Counted from the stretch's first letter, positions 1 to 8,564 are shown. The stretch is 64,000 bases of DNA from Pseudoalteromonas undina (GCF_000238275.3 NZ_AHCF03000003.1:620001-684000); one strand, 5' to 3'. The notes: generated by a model from the letters alone, not told the origin. Made by a program: numbers and translations.

Positions 1-1626
1 AGTATTGTGGTAATACAGTTATGTGTTTTTAATGTAGTGGCTAAACAGAGTGCCGTTGCCATGCCAGACACTTTTAGTGCACATGCTGCAAAAGCTGTGT
101 TAGAACAGGGGGGGAACGCGGTTGATGCCGCTATTGCTGCTCAATTTGTGTTATCCGTTACGCTCCCTGAGGCGGGTAATATTGGCGGCGGTGGGTTTAT
201 GCTTATTCATAAGGATGGGCAAGGTGATTTTATAGATTACCGTGAAACTGCACCGAACGCCGCACATCGTGATATGTATTTAGACGCGCAAGGGCAAGTT
301 ATTGCTAATAAATCTATTTATGGTATTCACGCCAGTGGCGTACCTGGGAGTGTTGCTGGTATGTGGCTAGCACATAAAAAGCATGGCACACTTCCTTGGA
401 AAACCTTAGTACAACCTGCGGTTACATTAGCTGAGCAAGGTTTCGTGGTGCCCGAAAAGTTGGCTCAGTTAATTAAGGGCTACATAGAGCACCTAAACAA
501 TAAAAACATTAAAGTAAATTTTGCCAGTTATTTTGCAAGCGCTACATCAGGTAAGCTTTTTAAACAACCTGAGCTTGCCGCGACACTCAAACGCATTCGC
601 GATAATGGCCAAGATGGCTTTTATCAAGGTGAAACTGCAACGATCATCGCAAACTTTATGAAGCAACATGGCGGTATTATTACTCAAGACGATTTAAAAA
701 ATTACCGCGCAAAGTCTCGTACTCCTATAAAAGCTAACTGGAACGGCTATCAAGTGCTTACTTCACCGCCACCAAGCTCCGGCGGTATTGCTATATTACA
801 ATGGCTTAAAATGTATGAGCTTAAAAAGCCCATAGCTGCACCATCACATAATTCAGTAGGGTATGTGCACTTGCTTGCTGAAATAGGTAAGCGAGTGTTT
901 GCTGATAGGGCAGAATACTTAGGCGACCCTGATTTTTACCAAGTGCCTAAAGCTAAGTTACTTGCAGAAAACTATCTTAAAAACCGCAGCAATAGTATAG
1001 ATTTAAAGGCCATTTCTACCACTGAAAATATTAAACCGGGTTTAAAAGAAAGCGAACAAACCACTCACTTTTCTATTATTGATAACATGGGGAATGCTGT
1101 TGCTAATACCACCACCATCAATTTAGGGTTCGGTAGTGGCGTAGTCGTAGAAGGCGCAGGCTTCATTTTAAATGATGAAATGGATGACTTTAGCGCTAAA
1201 CCCGGGGTTATGAATGTATTTGGCGCCATTGGCGGAAAAGCGAATGAAATTCAGCCACATAAACGTATGTTAAGCTCTATGACTCCAACCATTTTACTCA
1301 GTAATAACAAGGTGAAAATGGTAACAGGGTCGCCTGGCGGCACCACAATTATTAGTTCAGTGTATCAATCAATACTCAATGCGATTGAATTTAATATGAG
1401 TGCAAATGAAGTAGTAAATAGCCCGCGTTTTCACCATCAGTTATGGCCTAAAAATGTGATTAGAGCGCACTCGGGTTTGGAGTCCTCAGTAAAGCAACAG
1501 CTAATAAAAATGGGTTATACAGTGGATGAGCGTCACTTTGGTGATATGCATGTGATTATCAATAATGATGGCAAATTAGATGCGGCGTCTGAGCAAAGCG
1601 GAAGAGGGCAAGCGATAGTATTTTAA
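1..1626 (+). CDS. ggt: Gamma-glutamyltransferase, 5'-truncated by window edge
   Basis: This is a periplasmic enzyme of glutathione breakdown. It transfers or hydrolyses the gamma-glutamyl group and is made as a precursor that cuts itself into large and small subunits. The reading frame is open to the first base, so the signal peptide and true start lie outside the window. The autocleavage and nucleophile threonine is in the TTHFSIID motif (about residue 352 counting from the GTG at position 7). The small-subunit signatures NDEMDDFSAKPG and TGSPGG follow. The visible 539 residues compare with about 580 in E. coli Ggt, so only the N-terminus is missing. It ends just before a 13-bp hairpin shared with the convergent permease gene. 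The family call is secure; the exact substrate preference is inferred. Confidence 0.93.
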   Translation, partial: SIVVIQLCVFNVVAKQSAVAMPDTFSAHAAKAVLEQGGNAVDAAIAAQFVLSVTLPEAGNIGGGGFMLIHKDGQGDFIDYRETAPNAAHRDMYLDAQGQVIANKSIYGIHASGVPGSVAGMWLAHKKHGTLPWKTLVQPAVTLAEQGFVVPEKLAQLIKGYIEHLNNKNIKVNFASYFASATSGKLFKQPELAATLKRIRDNGQDGFYQGETATIIANFMKQHGGIITQDDLKNYRAKSRTPIKANWNGYQVLTSPPPSSGGIAILQWLKMYELKKPIAAPSHNSVGYVHLLAEIGKRVFADRAEYLGDPDFYQVPKAKLLAENYLKNRSNSIDLKAISTTENIKPGLKESEQTTHFSIIDNMGNAVANTTTINLGFGSGVVVEGAGFILNDEMDDFSAKPGVMNVFGAIGGKANEIQPHKRMLSSMTPTILLSNNKVKMVTGSPGGTTIISSVYQSILNAIEFNMSANEVVNSPRFHHQLWPKNVIRAHSGLESSVKQQLIKMGYTVDERHFGDMHVIINNDGKLDAASEQSGRGQAIVF

Positions 1627-1649
1627 CGTTAACAATTGACGTTTGAATG

Positions 1650-1683
1650 GTATGCACCCCAAAACCATCATTGGGGTGCATAC
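1650..1683. terminator. Bidirectional hairpin between ggt and tyrP
   Basis: A perfect 13-bp inverted repeat (GTATGCACCCCAA and its complement) surrounds an 8-nt loop. It lies between the two convergent stop codons. There is no long T-run, so termination strength is uncertain. Confidence 0.7.
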
Positions 1684-1702
1684 ATTAGAACAACTATAGG
1701 GG

Positions 1703-2905
1703 CTAGCCTATAGCCGGTATAAGTCCTGCAATTTGCAGGCATTGTGCGCTAATAATTGAAATACCACACAAAGCGGCTATGGCCAAACCAATATTACCAC
1801 TGCGTACTTTATAGCCTTCTTTTTCAATCCCCTGACGCTGCTTGTAAACCATGCTAACAGGTAAAAATACTGCCAATATAACCAAAGCAATGGCTGCATA
1901 GCCTAATGCCATAATAAATCCTTGCGGGTAAAATAAAGCAAATCCAAGAGGAGGAACAAAAGTAATAAGTGCTGTTTTAATTCTATCAACCCCCGTGTCT
2001 GCTTTTTTGAATGTGTCAGCAAAAAAGTCAAATAACCCCAAGCTTACCCCTAAAAATGACGTTGCTAGAGCTAAGTCGGCAAAGAGTTTAACCGCAGTAG
2101 AAACATTGGCGTTATTGGCAATATTGGCCACACTGGCTACAAACCCAGTTAATCCTTCGCTTTGTAGTAATTGATCTTGGCTCATTATGCCTTGGCTTAA
2201 TACTTGCCAAAATACATAAATAACCAGTGGTAAAGAGGCGCCTGCAATCATAACTTTGCGCAAGGTTTTTATATCAAGCCCGACATATTTAACAATAGAA
2301 GGAATTGAGCCATGAAAACCAAAAGAGGTGAATACCACCGGGATAGCCGACAGTATCAGCCCTTGCTCAACAGGCATTTCCAATAAGTGTTGGCCATGTA
2401 CATAAGGTGTTAGCATATAAAACAAGCTAGCCAAAACGACTATTTTTACACTAAATAGTACTCGGTTAAGCTTATCAACTTTACTAGTGCCTAAAGTCAC
2501 CACGCCTGCAATCAATACGGCTAAAATAATGGAGCCTAATTGAGGAGCAATACTAAGATTAAACCCAGTATTAATGCGCTCTTGTAGCTGAGCACCGCCA
2601 CCGGCTATGTAAGCAGCGCACAGTGCATAAAATAAAAATATCATCGAAAAGTTAGCTACATACTGGCCACGTTTACCAAGCCAAAGCTTAGCCAGTGTAT
2701 TTAAAGTCGCATCGCGAGGGGCATATTGGTGCAGCTCCAACATAAGCAAAGCCGTGTAGGTCATTAGTAACCAACACCCTACAATTAACACCATTGCCGT
2801 ATTAAACCCGAGCCCCGCAGAGGCAATTGGTAGGGCAAGCATACCTGCACCTATGGTAGTTCCTGCAACAATTAACATGCTACCTATTGTTTTATTTTTA
2901 AGCAC
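1703..2905 (-). CDS. tyrP: Tyrosine-specific (aromatic amino acid) transporter
   Basis: This is an inner-membrane proton-coupled permease of the HAAAP family (TyrP/Mtr/TnaB). Its 400 residues fit the family length. The N-terminal signature AGTTIGAGMLALP (residues 14-26) is typical and the start reads like E. coli TyrP. About eleven hydrophobic segments are visible along the protein. The substrate is probably tyrosine, but the closely related tryptophan carriers cannot be fully excluded by eye. A TyrR-type operator about 92 bp upstream supports the aromatic amino acid role. The gene is convergent with ggt and is transcribed alone. Confidence 0.87.
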   Translation of the reverse strand: MLKNKTIGSMLIVAGTTIGAGMLALPIASAGLGFNTAMVLIVGCWLLMTYTALLMLELHQYAPRDATLNTLAKLWLGKRGQYVANFSMIFLFYALCAAYIAGGGAQLQERINTGFNLSIAPQLGSIILAVLIAGVVTLGTSKVDKLNRVLFSVKIVVLASLFYMLTPYVHGQHLLEMPVEQGLILSAIPVVFTSFGFHGSIPSIVKYVGLDIKTLRKVMIAGASLPLVIYVFWQVLSQGIMSQDQLLQSEGLTGFVASVANIANNANVSTAVKLFADLALATSFLGVSLGLFDFFADTFKKADTGVDRIKTALITFVPPLGFALFYPQGFIMALGYAAIALVILAVFLPVSMVYKQRQGIEKEGYKVRSGNIGLAIAALCGISIISAQCLQIAGLIPAIG

Positions 2906-2996
2906 TTAATGATCCTGATCAAACGTGAGAGACACGCAAGATATAACTAGTTGTGCAAAACTTAAATAGTTTTGTCATAAAAGAGACAAAATAAAA

Positions 2997-3014
2997 TGTA
3001 ATCTTCTATTTACA
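2997..3014 (-). promoter_or_regulatory. TyrR-type operator upstream of tyrP
   Basis: The 18-bp sequence TGTAAT-CTTCTA-TTTACA differs from the TyrR box consensus (TGTAAA-N6-TTTACA) at one position. It sits in the 303-bp gap between tyrP and motY. Between it and tyrP is a second inverted repeat, TTTTGTC/GACAAAA at 2970-2991. I found no convincing -35/-10 pair by eye, and nothing else recognisable in this gap. Confidence 0.68.
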
Positions 3015-3208
3015 ACTGTATTAAAAAAGCCAAAATCATCAAGAAATGAAATTTAACTTATTAATATAAATGAAAAAATAAAAAGCCAAATGTTAATAAC
3101 TAAATGGTCAGAGTATTGTTTTTTAACAATAGAGGCATGATTAAATTGATAGGTATTGACCGAAAGTGCTTAAATTACACATTCGGCCATTAAAGGAGAG
3201 AGCTTAAC

Positions 3209-4087
3209 TTACATTTTTGCTATTTGAATTACCAAGCGACGGTTTTTATCACGGCCTAAAATATTATCATTGGTGTCTACAAATCGTTTTTCACCAAAGC
3301 CTTCAGTAACCACTTTAGCTTCATCAACGCCTAAGCCAACCATGTAATCTTTAATAGCCTTAGCACGGGTTCTAGATAAATCGAGGTTATTCCAACGACC
3401 GCCATAACTATCGGTGTACGATGCAATACTGATTGACTCTATACTGGGATCGTTTTTTAAATATTCAGCAATTTTATCAAGGCGTTGCTGCGATGACTTG
3501 GTTAACTTACTGCTATTCGATTCATAATTCATTATAGTGAACGAAATATCTTCAAAATTGTATGGCAGCAATTCGTCTCGGCATTGTAAAAACGCCCAAT
3601 ACGCTTGCTTAAAATTAACATTAGACATACCCACGGCAATTTTATCGGCACTATTTTGCCAGTCTTGGTAGTAAAAAGTGGGTTTGTTCCCTTTTTCAAG
3701 CTCAGTCAGTATTTCCCATGCTGTTTTATTACCTAATTCACCATCAAACTTTTTAAGTAATTTCATATCAGCAATATCACGGGCAGGGCGGCCTGCTCGC
3801 CAGCTAGGTGGTACCGCTTTTAAACCGGCAATCGCGTAATTTTCTGGGCGCACCACCATGTCTAAATTAAAAGTGAGATCTTTATTTTTACTGGCTGATG
3901 CTTTAAAAACAGCTTCACCATAGTAGGGAACTTCATGATTTAATTGGCATTGCAAGCGAGTTGTTTTAACCAAGTTCCAGTTTGAATTATCTTGGTTAGC
4001 CGTGTACTGGCGTATTGCCGCAGTTGTATTCAAACTATACAGCACACTACTAATGCCTAGGCTAATAAATAACAACTTACACTTCAT
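3209..4087 (-). CDS. motY: Sodium-type flagellar stator ring protein MotY
   Basis: MotY forms the periplasmic T-ring that holds the PomA/PomB-MotX stator around the polar flagellar motor in Vibrio-like bacteria. The 292-residue product has a signal peptide (about 1-24, ending TTAA) and the MotY-specific N-terminal domain with motifs such as FDGELGNKTAWEILTELEKG. Its C-terminal OmpA/peptidoglycan-binding domain (about 180-292) contains YTDSYGG, NLDLSRTRA and GRDKNRRLVI. A GGAG ribosome-binding site lies 8 nt before the ATG. Divergent neighbourhood with rnt is also known in Vibrio. Only about 87 bp separate its start from the MITE, so its promoter may lie in or next to that element. A generic OmpA-family protein is the less likely alternative. 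Confidence 0.88.
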   Translation of the reverse strand: MKCKLLFISLGISSVLYSLNTTAAIRQYTANQDNSNWNLVKTTRLQCQLNHEVPYYGEAVFKASASKNKDLTFNLDMVVRPENYAIAGLKAVPPSWRAGRPARDIADMKLLKKFDGELGNKTAWEILTELEKGNKPTFYYQDWQNSADKIAVGMSNVNFKQAYWAFLQCRDELLPYNFEDISFTIMNYESNSSKLTKSSQQRLDKIAEYLKNDPSIESISIASYTDSYGGRWNNLDLSRTRAKAIKDYMVGLGVDEAKVVTEGFGEKRFVDTNDNILGRDKNRRLVIQIAKM

Positions 4088-4174
4088 CGAGAATTCTCCA
4101 GTTATCTAGCTCTGCCAAAAAAGTGACAAAAACCGTAAAATATTACGCAACAGCAAATAATTCAGCGCAAACGC

Positions 4175-4442
4175 TAGGGTCTGTTGACCTTTCAAGGTTA
4201 AATTTGCAGCAGCCTGTTTGGTATTTAGGCAAGGCAGAGCCTATGTGGTGTGGTTATTCCCCATAAATAGGCGATAACACAGCATTAATGCCAAACAGGC
4301 GCTGCCCTTTGGGTTCTGCCTAGGGGCTATTTACTCTTTGTTGCTCGGTTTTTACTTAGCCCACTAGGTTACAAACTTCGCGCCGCGATTAAACCGCCCC
4401 TAGCTTGAACAAATTTTAATCCGCAAAGGTCAACAGACCCTA
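4175..4442. repeat. MITE-like palindromic repeat (268 bp)
   Basis: The element is bounded by a perfect 18-bp terminal inverted repeat, TAGGGTCTGTTGACCTTT at 4175-4192 and its complement at 4425-4442. Inside is a second pair of arms, GCCTGTTTGGTATT at 4212-4225 and AATGCCAAACAGGC at 4287-4300, complementary except for one G-T position. It has no coding capacity. The outermost TA on both sides could be a TA target duplication. It fills most of the 471-bp gap between motY and rnt. No second copy was noticed in the window. The MITE identity is inferred from structure alone. Confidence 0.75.
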
Positions 4443-4517
4443 ATTACTAAGCAAGTAACATGCCTATAGTTTAACTGTAATTAATCAATAAATCCCCTAG
4501 CCGACAGGCCATCAATT

Positions 4518-4546
4518 TTGACATAATAGACAGCTAATCCCTATAA
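4518..4546 (+). promoter_or_regulatory. Possible rnt promoter
   Basis: TTGACA at 4518-4523 and CTATAA at 4541-4546 are 17 bp apart, close to sigma-70 consensus. This placement would start transcription only about 6 nt before the rnt ATG. An overlapping extended -10 reading (TG-A-CATAAT, 4519-4527) would give a leader of about 25 nt instead. Confidence 0.35.
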
Positions 4547-4558
4547 ACCAAGAATACT

Positions 4559-5233
4559 ATGGCAAATACTGAGCAAACACTTTTCGCACAACGCTTTCGT
4601 GGCTTTTTTCCAGTGGTTATTGATGTTGAAACCGCCGGTTTTAACAAAGAAACCGACGCATTACTAGAAATTGCAGCATCCGTTTTAAAAATGGATGACG
4701 AAGGACTGCTTAGTATCGATCATACCGTTCATTTTCATGTGCAACCGTTTGAGGGCGCCAACATTGAGCAAGCTGCCATTGAGTTTAATGGTATTGAGCC
4801 TTTTTCAGCACTGAGAGGGGCAGTCCCAGAAGAAGAGGCGATTAAAGAAATTTGTAAAGTAGTGCGCAAAGCGCAAAAAGCTGCAGGGTGTCAGCGCTCT
4901 GTGGTGGTTGCTCATAATGCCGCTTTTGATCACGGCTTTTTAAATGCGGCTATTGAGCGTAATAATATCAAGCGCACACCATTTCATCCGTTTGTTAGTT
5001 TTGATACCACATCACTTGCTGGTTTGGCATTAGGGCAAACGGTACTAGCTAAAGCGTGTCGCGCAGCAGGGATAGAGTTTGATAATAAACAAGCACACTC
5101 TGCGTTATACGATACAGAACGTACTGCTGAACTGTACTGTTTAATTGTTAATCGTTGGCAGCAACTAGGTGGTTGGCCACTTGCTGTAGACGAAACACAA
5201 CAGAGCGAAGACGAAGCAAGCAACCAAGATTAG
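4559..5233 (+). CDS. rnt: Ribonuclease T
   Basis: RNase T is a 3'-to-5' exoribonuclease of the DEDDh family that trims tRNA and other stable RNA 3' ends and turns over the CCA terminus. The catalytic set is complete: D22 and E24 in [10 protein letters not shown]124 in HNAAFDHGF, and H180 and D185 in [10 protein letters not shown]. The 224 residues match the E. coli enzyme in length and its N-terminal [12 protein letters not shown] stretch fixes the start. No clear Shine-Dalgarno precedes the ATG. It is monocistronic and ends at a strong hairpin shared with the convergent DUF342 gene. Confidence 0.95.
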   Translation: MANTEQTLFAQRFRGFFPVVIDVETAGFNKETDALLEIAASVLKMDDEGLLSIDHTVHFHVQPFEGANIEQAAIEFNGIEPFSALRGAVPEEEAIKEICKVVRKAQKAAGCQRSVVVAHNAAFDHGFLNAAIERNNIKRTPFHPFVSFDTTSLAGLALGQTVLAKACRAAGIEFDNKQAHSALYDTERTAELYCLIVNRWQQLGGWPLAVDETQQSEDEASNQD

Positions 5234-5235
5234 AA

Positions 5236-5275
5236 ACTCAGCTCATAATAGTGAATGTTCACTTTTGAGCTGAGT
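5236..5275. terminator. Bidirectional hairpin between rnt and the fapA-like gene
   Basis: The outer stem is ACTCAGCTCA paired with TGAGCTGAGT (10 bp). An inner palindrome AGTGAA-TG-TTCACT sits in the loop. It starts 3 nt after the rnt stop codon and lies 19 bp from the other gene's stop. Confidence 0.7.
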
Positions 5276-5293
5276 CAGTCTTAATAAGCGTTA

Positions 5294-6919
5294 TTAAAAC
5301 GATTGCGTTATTTTACCTTCACTATGAGTGATTAAATGTGGTGGGTAATTACGCGAAAAGCTAATTGATTCTCGTGCAATTTTAAGCTCTACCCCAGGGT
5401 GCATAAGCTCATTAACTTTTAAGCGACTGAGCGCTAAAAGCTGCGCCATTTTCTTTCTTAGTAACTGCTTTTGCTGATTGATGCTGGCGCTTCGGTTTGC
5501 TATGTGTTCTTCATTCGTTGTTATTTTATTCAAAAACTGCTGACGCTGTGCGCTTGCAACTTGTTTATTAATTCGCTGGCGCGCTTGCTGTAGTTCAATT
5601 GACTTACCGATTAAAACTTTTTCAAAGTCAGTGATTTGCGCTTGTTTTTGTTTTAGCACATACCATCGCTGTGCGATACAAACACGGGTTTTAGTTCCTG
5701 CTGGTGCGCCCAATTCACCTGTTTCAATGCGCATTGCATCTAGAATATGGCCACCAATAATTTTCCCTTTAGGATCTTTTGCGCTGCCCACCCTAATTAA
5801 ATTTCCAGCACTCAAGTCACAATGTAATGATTGGCGATCTATTAGTAAGTTTTGATCCGTTTTTATGTCACAGTATTGAGAGTAACCAAGCGCAACGGTT
5901 CGTTTAGCTAAAATAGAACAGGTAAATGGCTCATCGGCTTCTCGCTTTCTGCCAATTGCACCCTTTACTATTGTGATGGCGCTATCACTTTTGAGCTGCG
6001 CCGATTCAACAAAGCCTAAAACAGTAATATCGCCGCTGGCGGTCACGCGCATGCCATCTTTTATATCACCACTGACTATAATACTGCCATCAAATTCAAC
6101 ATGGCCAGTACTTGGATCAATATTATGAAAACATAAAACATCATCAACACGCATACCACGGGGAAGGGCAACCGGTACGCCAGTACAGTCGGCAATTAAT
6201 AAGTTGGGGTTGTCAGGCGCAATTTTAGTGCCGTCAAAAGGTTGTAATTTATGTTCTTTGCCAGGGGTTGCAGTTAGTACATCTCCAAACACAGTAAACC
6301 CATCAACCCCCGATGTTGCTGGAATGCGCCGCATTAATTCACAACCAGGTTTTACAGTAATAATATCACCTAGGTTTCTCATATCGACTTTACCACCGCC
6401 TTTAGCTTGTGGGCTAAGTACGCGGTCTTGCGCTGTGCAGCAAAGACGTACAAATTTGGCATCGTTACCCACTTTAGGTGCACGACCAAAAGCGACTTCG
6501 GCGCAATGCGTACTTCCTGGGGGTTGTTCGAACTGTTGCGCCAATAACTGTTCTAATGCATGAGAGCTAATGCCTTTTACAACCCCTGCTTGTGAGAGCT
6601 CTTCAATCGCTTGTTCCATGCTGAGCAATTTACCGCCCTTGGCAGTAATAAGGGTAGCTTCAACGAGCATATTTTTTTCATCGATGTTTATGGTTAGCTG
6701 TGCATCAATGGCTTGAGCAATTACTAAAGAGGGGGCTTCTTCGGCGTTATTTTGAGCAAACAGCTTACCAATATTGCTAGCAATAACCTCACACTCGCAA
6801 TATTCTGACTGGCCAATTAATTCAATAAGCTGTGTTGCTGTTGAGGCTAAACCTGAAACATGAGGGTGTGAAACTAAAGAGATATACCCCGTTTGCTCAT
6901 CAAAAGAAAAAACCGACAT
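5294..6919 (-). CDS. FapA / DUF342 family protein
   Basis: The 541-residue protein belongs to the DUF342/FapA family, which is found near flagellar or signalling genes and whose members have been linked to cell-surface and polymerisation roles; biochemical function is unclear. The central part (about 180-400) is rich in short glycine-containing beta repeats such as GSIIVSGDIKDGMRV and ASGDITVLG, typical of a right-handed beta-helix. The C-terminal 120 residues are predicted coiled coil with many Q, K and E. There is no signal peptide. AGAGG lies 8 nt before the ATG. The gene is alone on its strand; the only flagellar gene nearby is motY, two genes away. A palindrome about 50 bp upstream may be an operator. 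Confidence 0.8.
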   Translation of the reverse strand: MSVFSFDEQTGYISLVSHPHVSGLASTATQLIELIGQSEYCECEVIASNIGKLFAQNNAEEAPSLVIAQAIDAQLTINIDEKNMLVEATLITAKGGKLLSMEQAIEELSQAGVVKGISSHALEQLLAQQFEQPPGSTHCAEVAFGRAPKVGNDAKFVRLCCTAQDRVLSPQAKGGGKVDMRNLGDIITVKPGCELMRRIPATSGVDGFTVFGDVLTATPGKEHKLQPFDGTKIAPDNPNLLIADCTGVPVALPRGMRVDDVLCFHNIDPSTGHVEFDGSIIVSGDIKDGMRVTASGDITVLGFVESAQLKSDSAITIVKGAIGRKREADEPFTCSILAKRTVALGYSQYCDIKTDQNLLIDRQSLHCDLSAGNLIRVGSAKDPKGKIIGGHILDAMRIETGELGAPAGTKTRVCIAQRWYVLKQKQAQITDFEKVLIGKSIELQQARQRINKQVASAQRQQFLNKITTNEEHIANRSASINQQKQLLRKKMAQLLALSRLKVNELMHPGVELKIARESISFSRNYPPHLITHSEGKITQSF

Positions 6920-6966
6920 TTATAAATCCTCTAGGTAATATGTCTGTTATTATTTTTATAATTTAT

Positions 6967-6980
6967 TAGACCAAGGTCTA
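6967..6980. promoter_or_regulatory. Palindrome upstream of the fapA-like gene
   Basis: TAGACC-AA-GGTCTA is a perfect 6+6 inverted repeat about 48 bp upstream of the ATG, close to AT-rich sequence where a promoter would lie. It resembles a dimeric repressor site, but no cognate regulator is recognisable. Confidence 0.35.
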
Positions 6981-7105
6981 GCTTTGCATTTGAGCATAAA
7001 GCACCATCATTGTTAAGTAATTGTTTCTTAATTGTCCAATATTTTACATTTACATGTGTGTTTGATGCATGATTAACCAACCAATAAAATAAAACGCCTA
7101 AGGTG

Positions 7106-7135
7106 TTGAGTATTCGTAGGTTACTCGGTTATACT
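7106..7135 (+). promoter_or_regulatory. ssrA promoter
   Basis: TTGAGT (7106-7111) and TATACT (7130-7135) are separated by 18 bp, giving a start near 7142. A leader of about 26 nt with a small hairpin (CTGAAT/ATTCAG) would be removed by RNase P in front of mature tmRNA. Confidence 0.65.
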
Positions 7136-7167
7136 GCTTGGACACTCTGAATGAGTAACCTTATTCA

Positions 7168-7524
7168 GGGGCTGATTAGGATTCGACGGAATTCAAGAAG
7201 CCCGAGGTGCATGTCGAGGTGCGGTTTGCCTCGTAAAAAAGCCGCAATTTAAAGTAATCGCAAACGACGATAACTACTCTCTAGCAGCTTAGGCTGGCTA
7301 GCGCTCCTTCCATGTATTCTTGTGGACTGGATTTTGGAGTGTCACCCTAACACCTGATCGCGACGGAAACCCTGGCCGGGGTTGAAGCGTTAAAACTAAG
7401 CGGCCTCGCCTTTATCTACCGTGTTTGTCCGGGATTTAAAGGTTAATTAAATGACAATACTAAACATGTAGTACCGACGGTCGAGGCTTTTCGGACGGGG
7501 GTTCAAATCCCCCCAGCTCCACCA
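7168..7524 (+). ncRNA. ssrA: Transfer-messenger RNA (tmRNA)
   Basis: tmRNA rescues ribosomes stalled on broken mRNA and adds a degradation tag. The 5' end GGGGCTGATTAGGATTCGAC and the 3' end with its T-arm GGTTCAAATCC and encoded CCA (AGCTCCACCA) form the alanyl-tRNA-like domain. The length of 357 nt is normal. The internal tag frame at 7260-7292 encodes ANDDNYSLAA followed by TAG. The protease genes that would degrade tagged products (clpP, clpX, lon) are also in the window. No integrase or attachment duplication is seen at its 3' end, a common island site. Confidence 0.97.
7260..7292 (+). other. tmRNA tag-peptide reading frame (ANDDNYSLAA)
   Basis: The resume codon is GCA at 7260 and the frame ends with TAG at 7290-7292. 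The tag keeps the C-terminal LAA recognised by ClpXP and differs from the E. coli tag ANDENYALAA at two positions (E to D and A to S). Confidence 0.93.
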
Positions 7525-7560
7525 ATAACGGTTTTTAAATTCGTTTGTTTAAAAACCCTA

Positions 7561-7597
7561 AAAAACCGCAACTTGAGCAATCAAGTCGCGGTTTTTT
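7561..7597 (+). terminator. ssrA terminator
   Basis: AAAAACCGC-A-ACTTGA pairs with TCAAGT-C-GCGGTTTTT around a GCAA tetraloop, followed by T residues. A second AT-rich hairpin (GGTTTTTAAA/TTTAAAAACC, about 7530-7557) precedes it. Confidence 0.88.
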
Positions 7598-7690
7598 TAT
7601 GGCTAAAATTTCATATAAGCTATAAAAATGGGGGGTACAGCTTTTAAATTTATCCATAGTTGTTGATTTTTTTCGTCAGTTAATGTGCGG

Positions 7691-8389
7691 TTATTTTTTT
7701 GAATCGAGTAATGCTGAACTCAGCTTAGAGGCCAGCTTTACTTTTACTGGGTTTAAGGTTTTAGAAAAAGTTAAGTAAGTTGGCTCTGAAGTTAATACCT
7801 CTTCACTTTTAAACAAGATATTTTTGTATTGATTTTCTAGAGTAATTGCGTTGTCACTATGAATAATGCCATCTATTCGCTCGGACTCCATAAGCTTTAA
7901 CACAATCGATATATCTGAAAACCTGTAAAGTTCAACTCCCTTTGCATTTAGTTTTGCATGTAAGTCATCATTTAGAGCAAACCCTATTTTTGCAGCCAAA
8001 ATTGCTTTTTTGTTAATTAACTCATCTATATTACGTTTTTGCTTTAGGGTATATAAAGAAACCGTTACCTCATCAATCTTGGTGGCAAGGACGTAATCTA
8101 AAAACTCGGCTCTATCATCTCGATAAACAAGACCAACAATGCCATCAATATCACCATTAACAGCTTTTCTTAGAAGTTGTTGTACAGGATAAAATTCAAT
8201 ATCAACGGCTACTCCAGATGTTGTACTTATCGCTATTATTTGTTCTACATGGCGTCCTTTGGGTTGGTTATTTAACTCATAACTATAAGGGGGGTAGTCT
8301 TGAATAAAACCGAGTATTAAATTTTTCGAGTTTGCATTTGCATCTAAGCACAAAAGGATAAATATAAGCGTATAAAAAGTTCTACACAT
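7691..8389 (-). CDS. Family 3 periplasmic solute-binding protein, orphan
   Basis: The 232-residue product has a signal peptide (about 1-20, ending DANA) and a family 3 solute-binding fold of the kind found in amino-acid ABC transporters and some sensor proteins. Typical elements are FIQDYPPYSYE at the mature N-terminus, a GDIDGIVGLVYRDDRAEFL segment at the first domain crossover, and GIIHSDNAI later on. No permease, ATPase or histidine kinase partner is adjacent, so transport cannot be inferred from context. The ligand is unknown. It reads toward the end of ssrA on the opposite strand. Confidence 0.72.
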   Translation of the reverse strand: MCRTFYTLIFILLCLDANANSKNLILGFIQDYPPYSYELNNQPKGRHVEQIIAISTTSGVAVDIEFYPVQQLLRKAVNGDIDGIVGLVYRDDRAEFLDYVLATKIDEVTVSLYTLKQKRNIDELINKKAILAAKIGFALNDDLHAKLNAKGVELYRFSDISIVLKLMESERIDGIIHSDNAITLENQYKNILFKSEEVLTSEPTYLTFSKTLNPVKVKLASKLSSALLDSKK

Positions 8390-8564
8390 AAGTTATCTCT
8401 TACTTATTTAATTTACTAATAACTATAGCGTAATCCGGATACTTTTTTGTAGTTAACTTTTAATTACTTTAGCTGTATGTATAACACTAATAGCCTAATT
8501 ACAGACACTATCTTACTTGCCTATTTTTTGTATTATGAGCCAATGATTAACTAGGAGCCTTTAT

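Noticed and set aside
4088..4174. Sigma-28 promoter for motY
   Set aside because: A GCTAGATAA stretch resembles GCCGATAA but needs an insertion, and no TAAA -35 lies at the right distance.
7168..7700. Genomic island integrated at the ssrA 3' end
   Set aside because: There is no integrase and no duplicate of the tmRNA 3' end nearby. The following genes look ordinary in composition.
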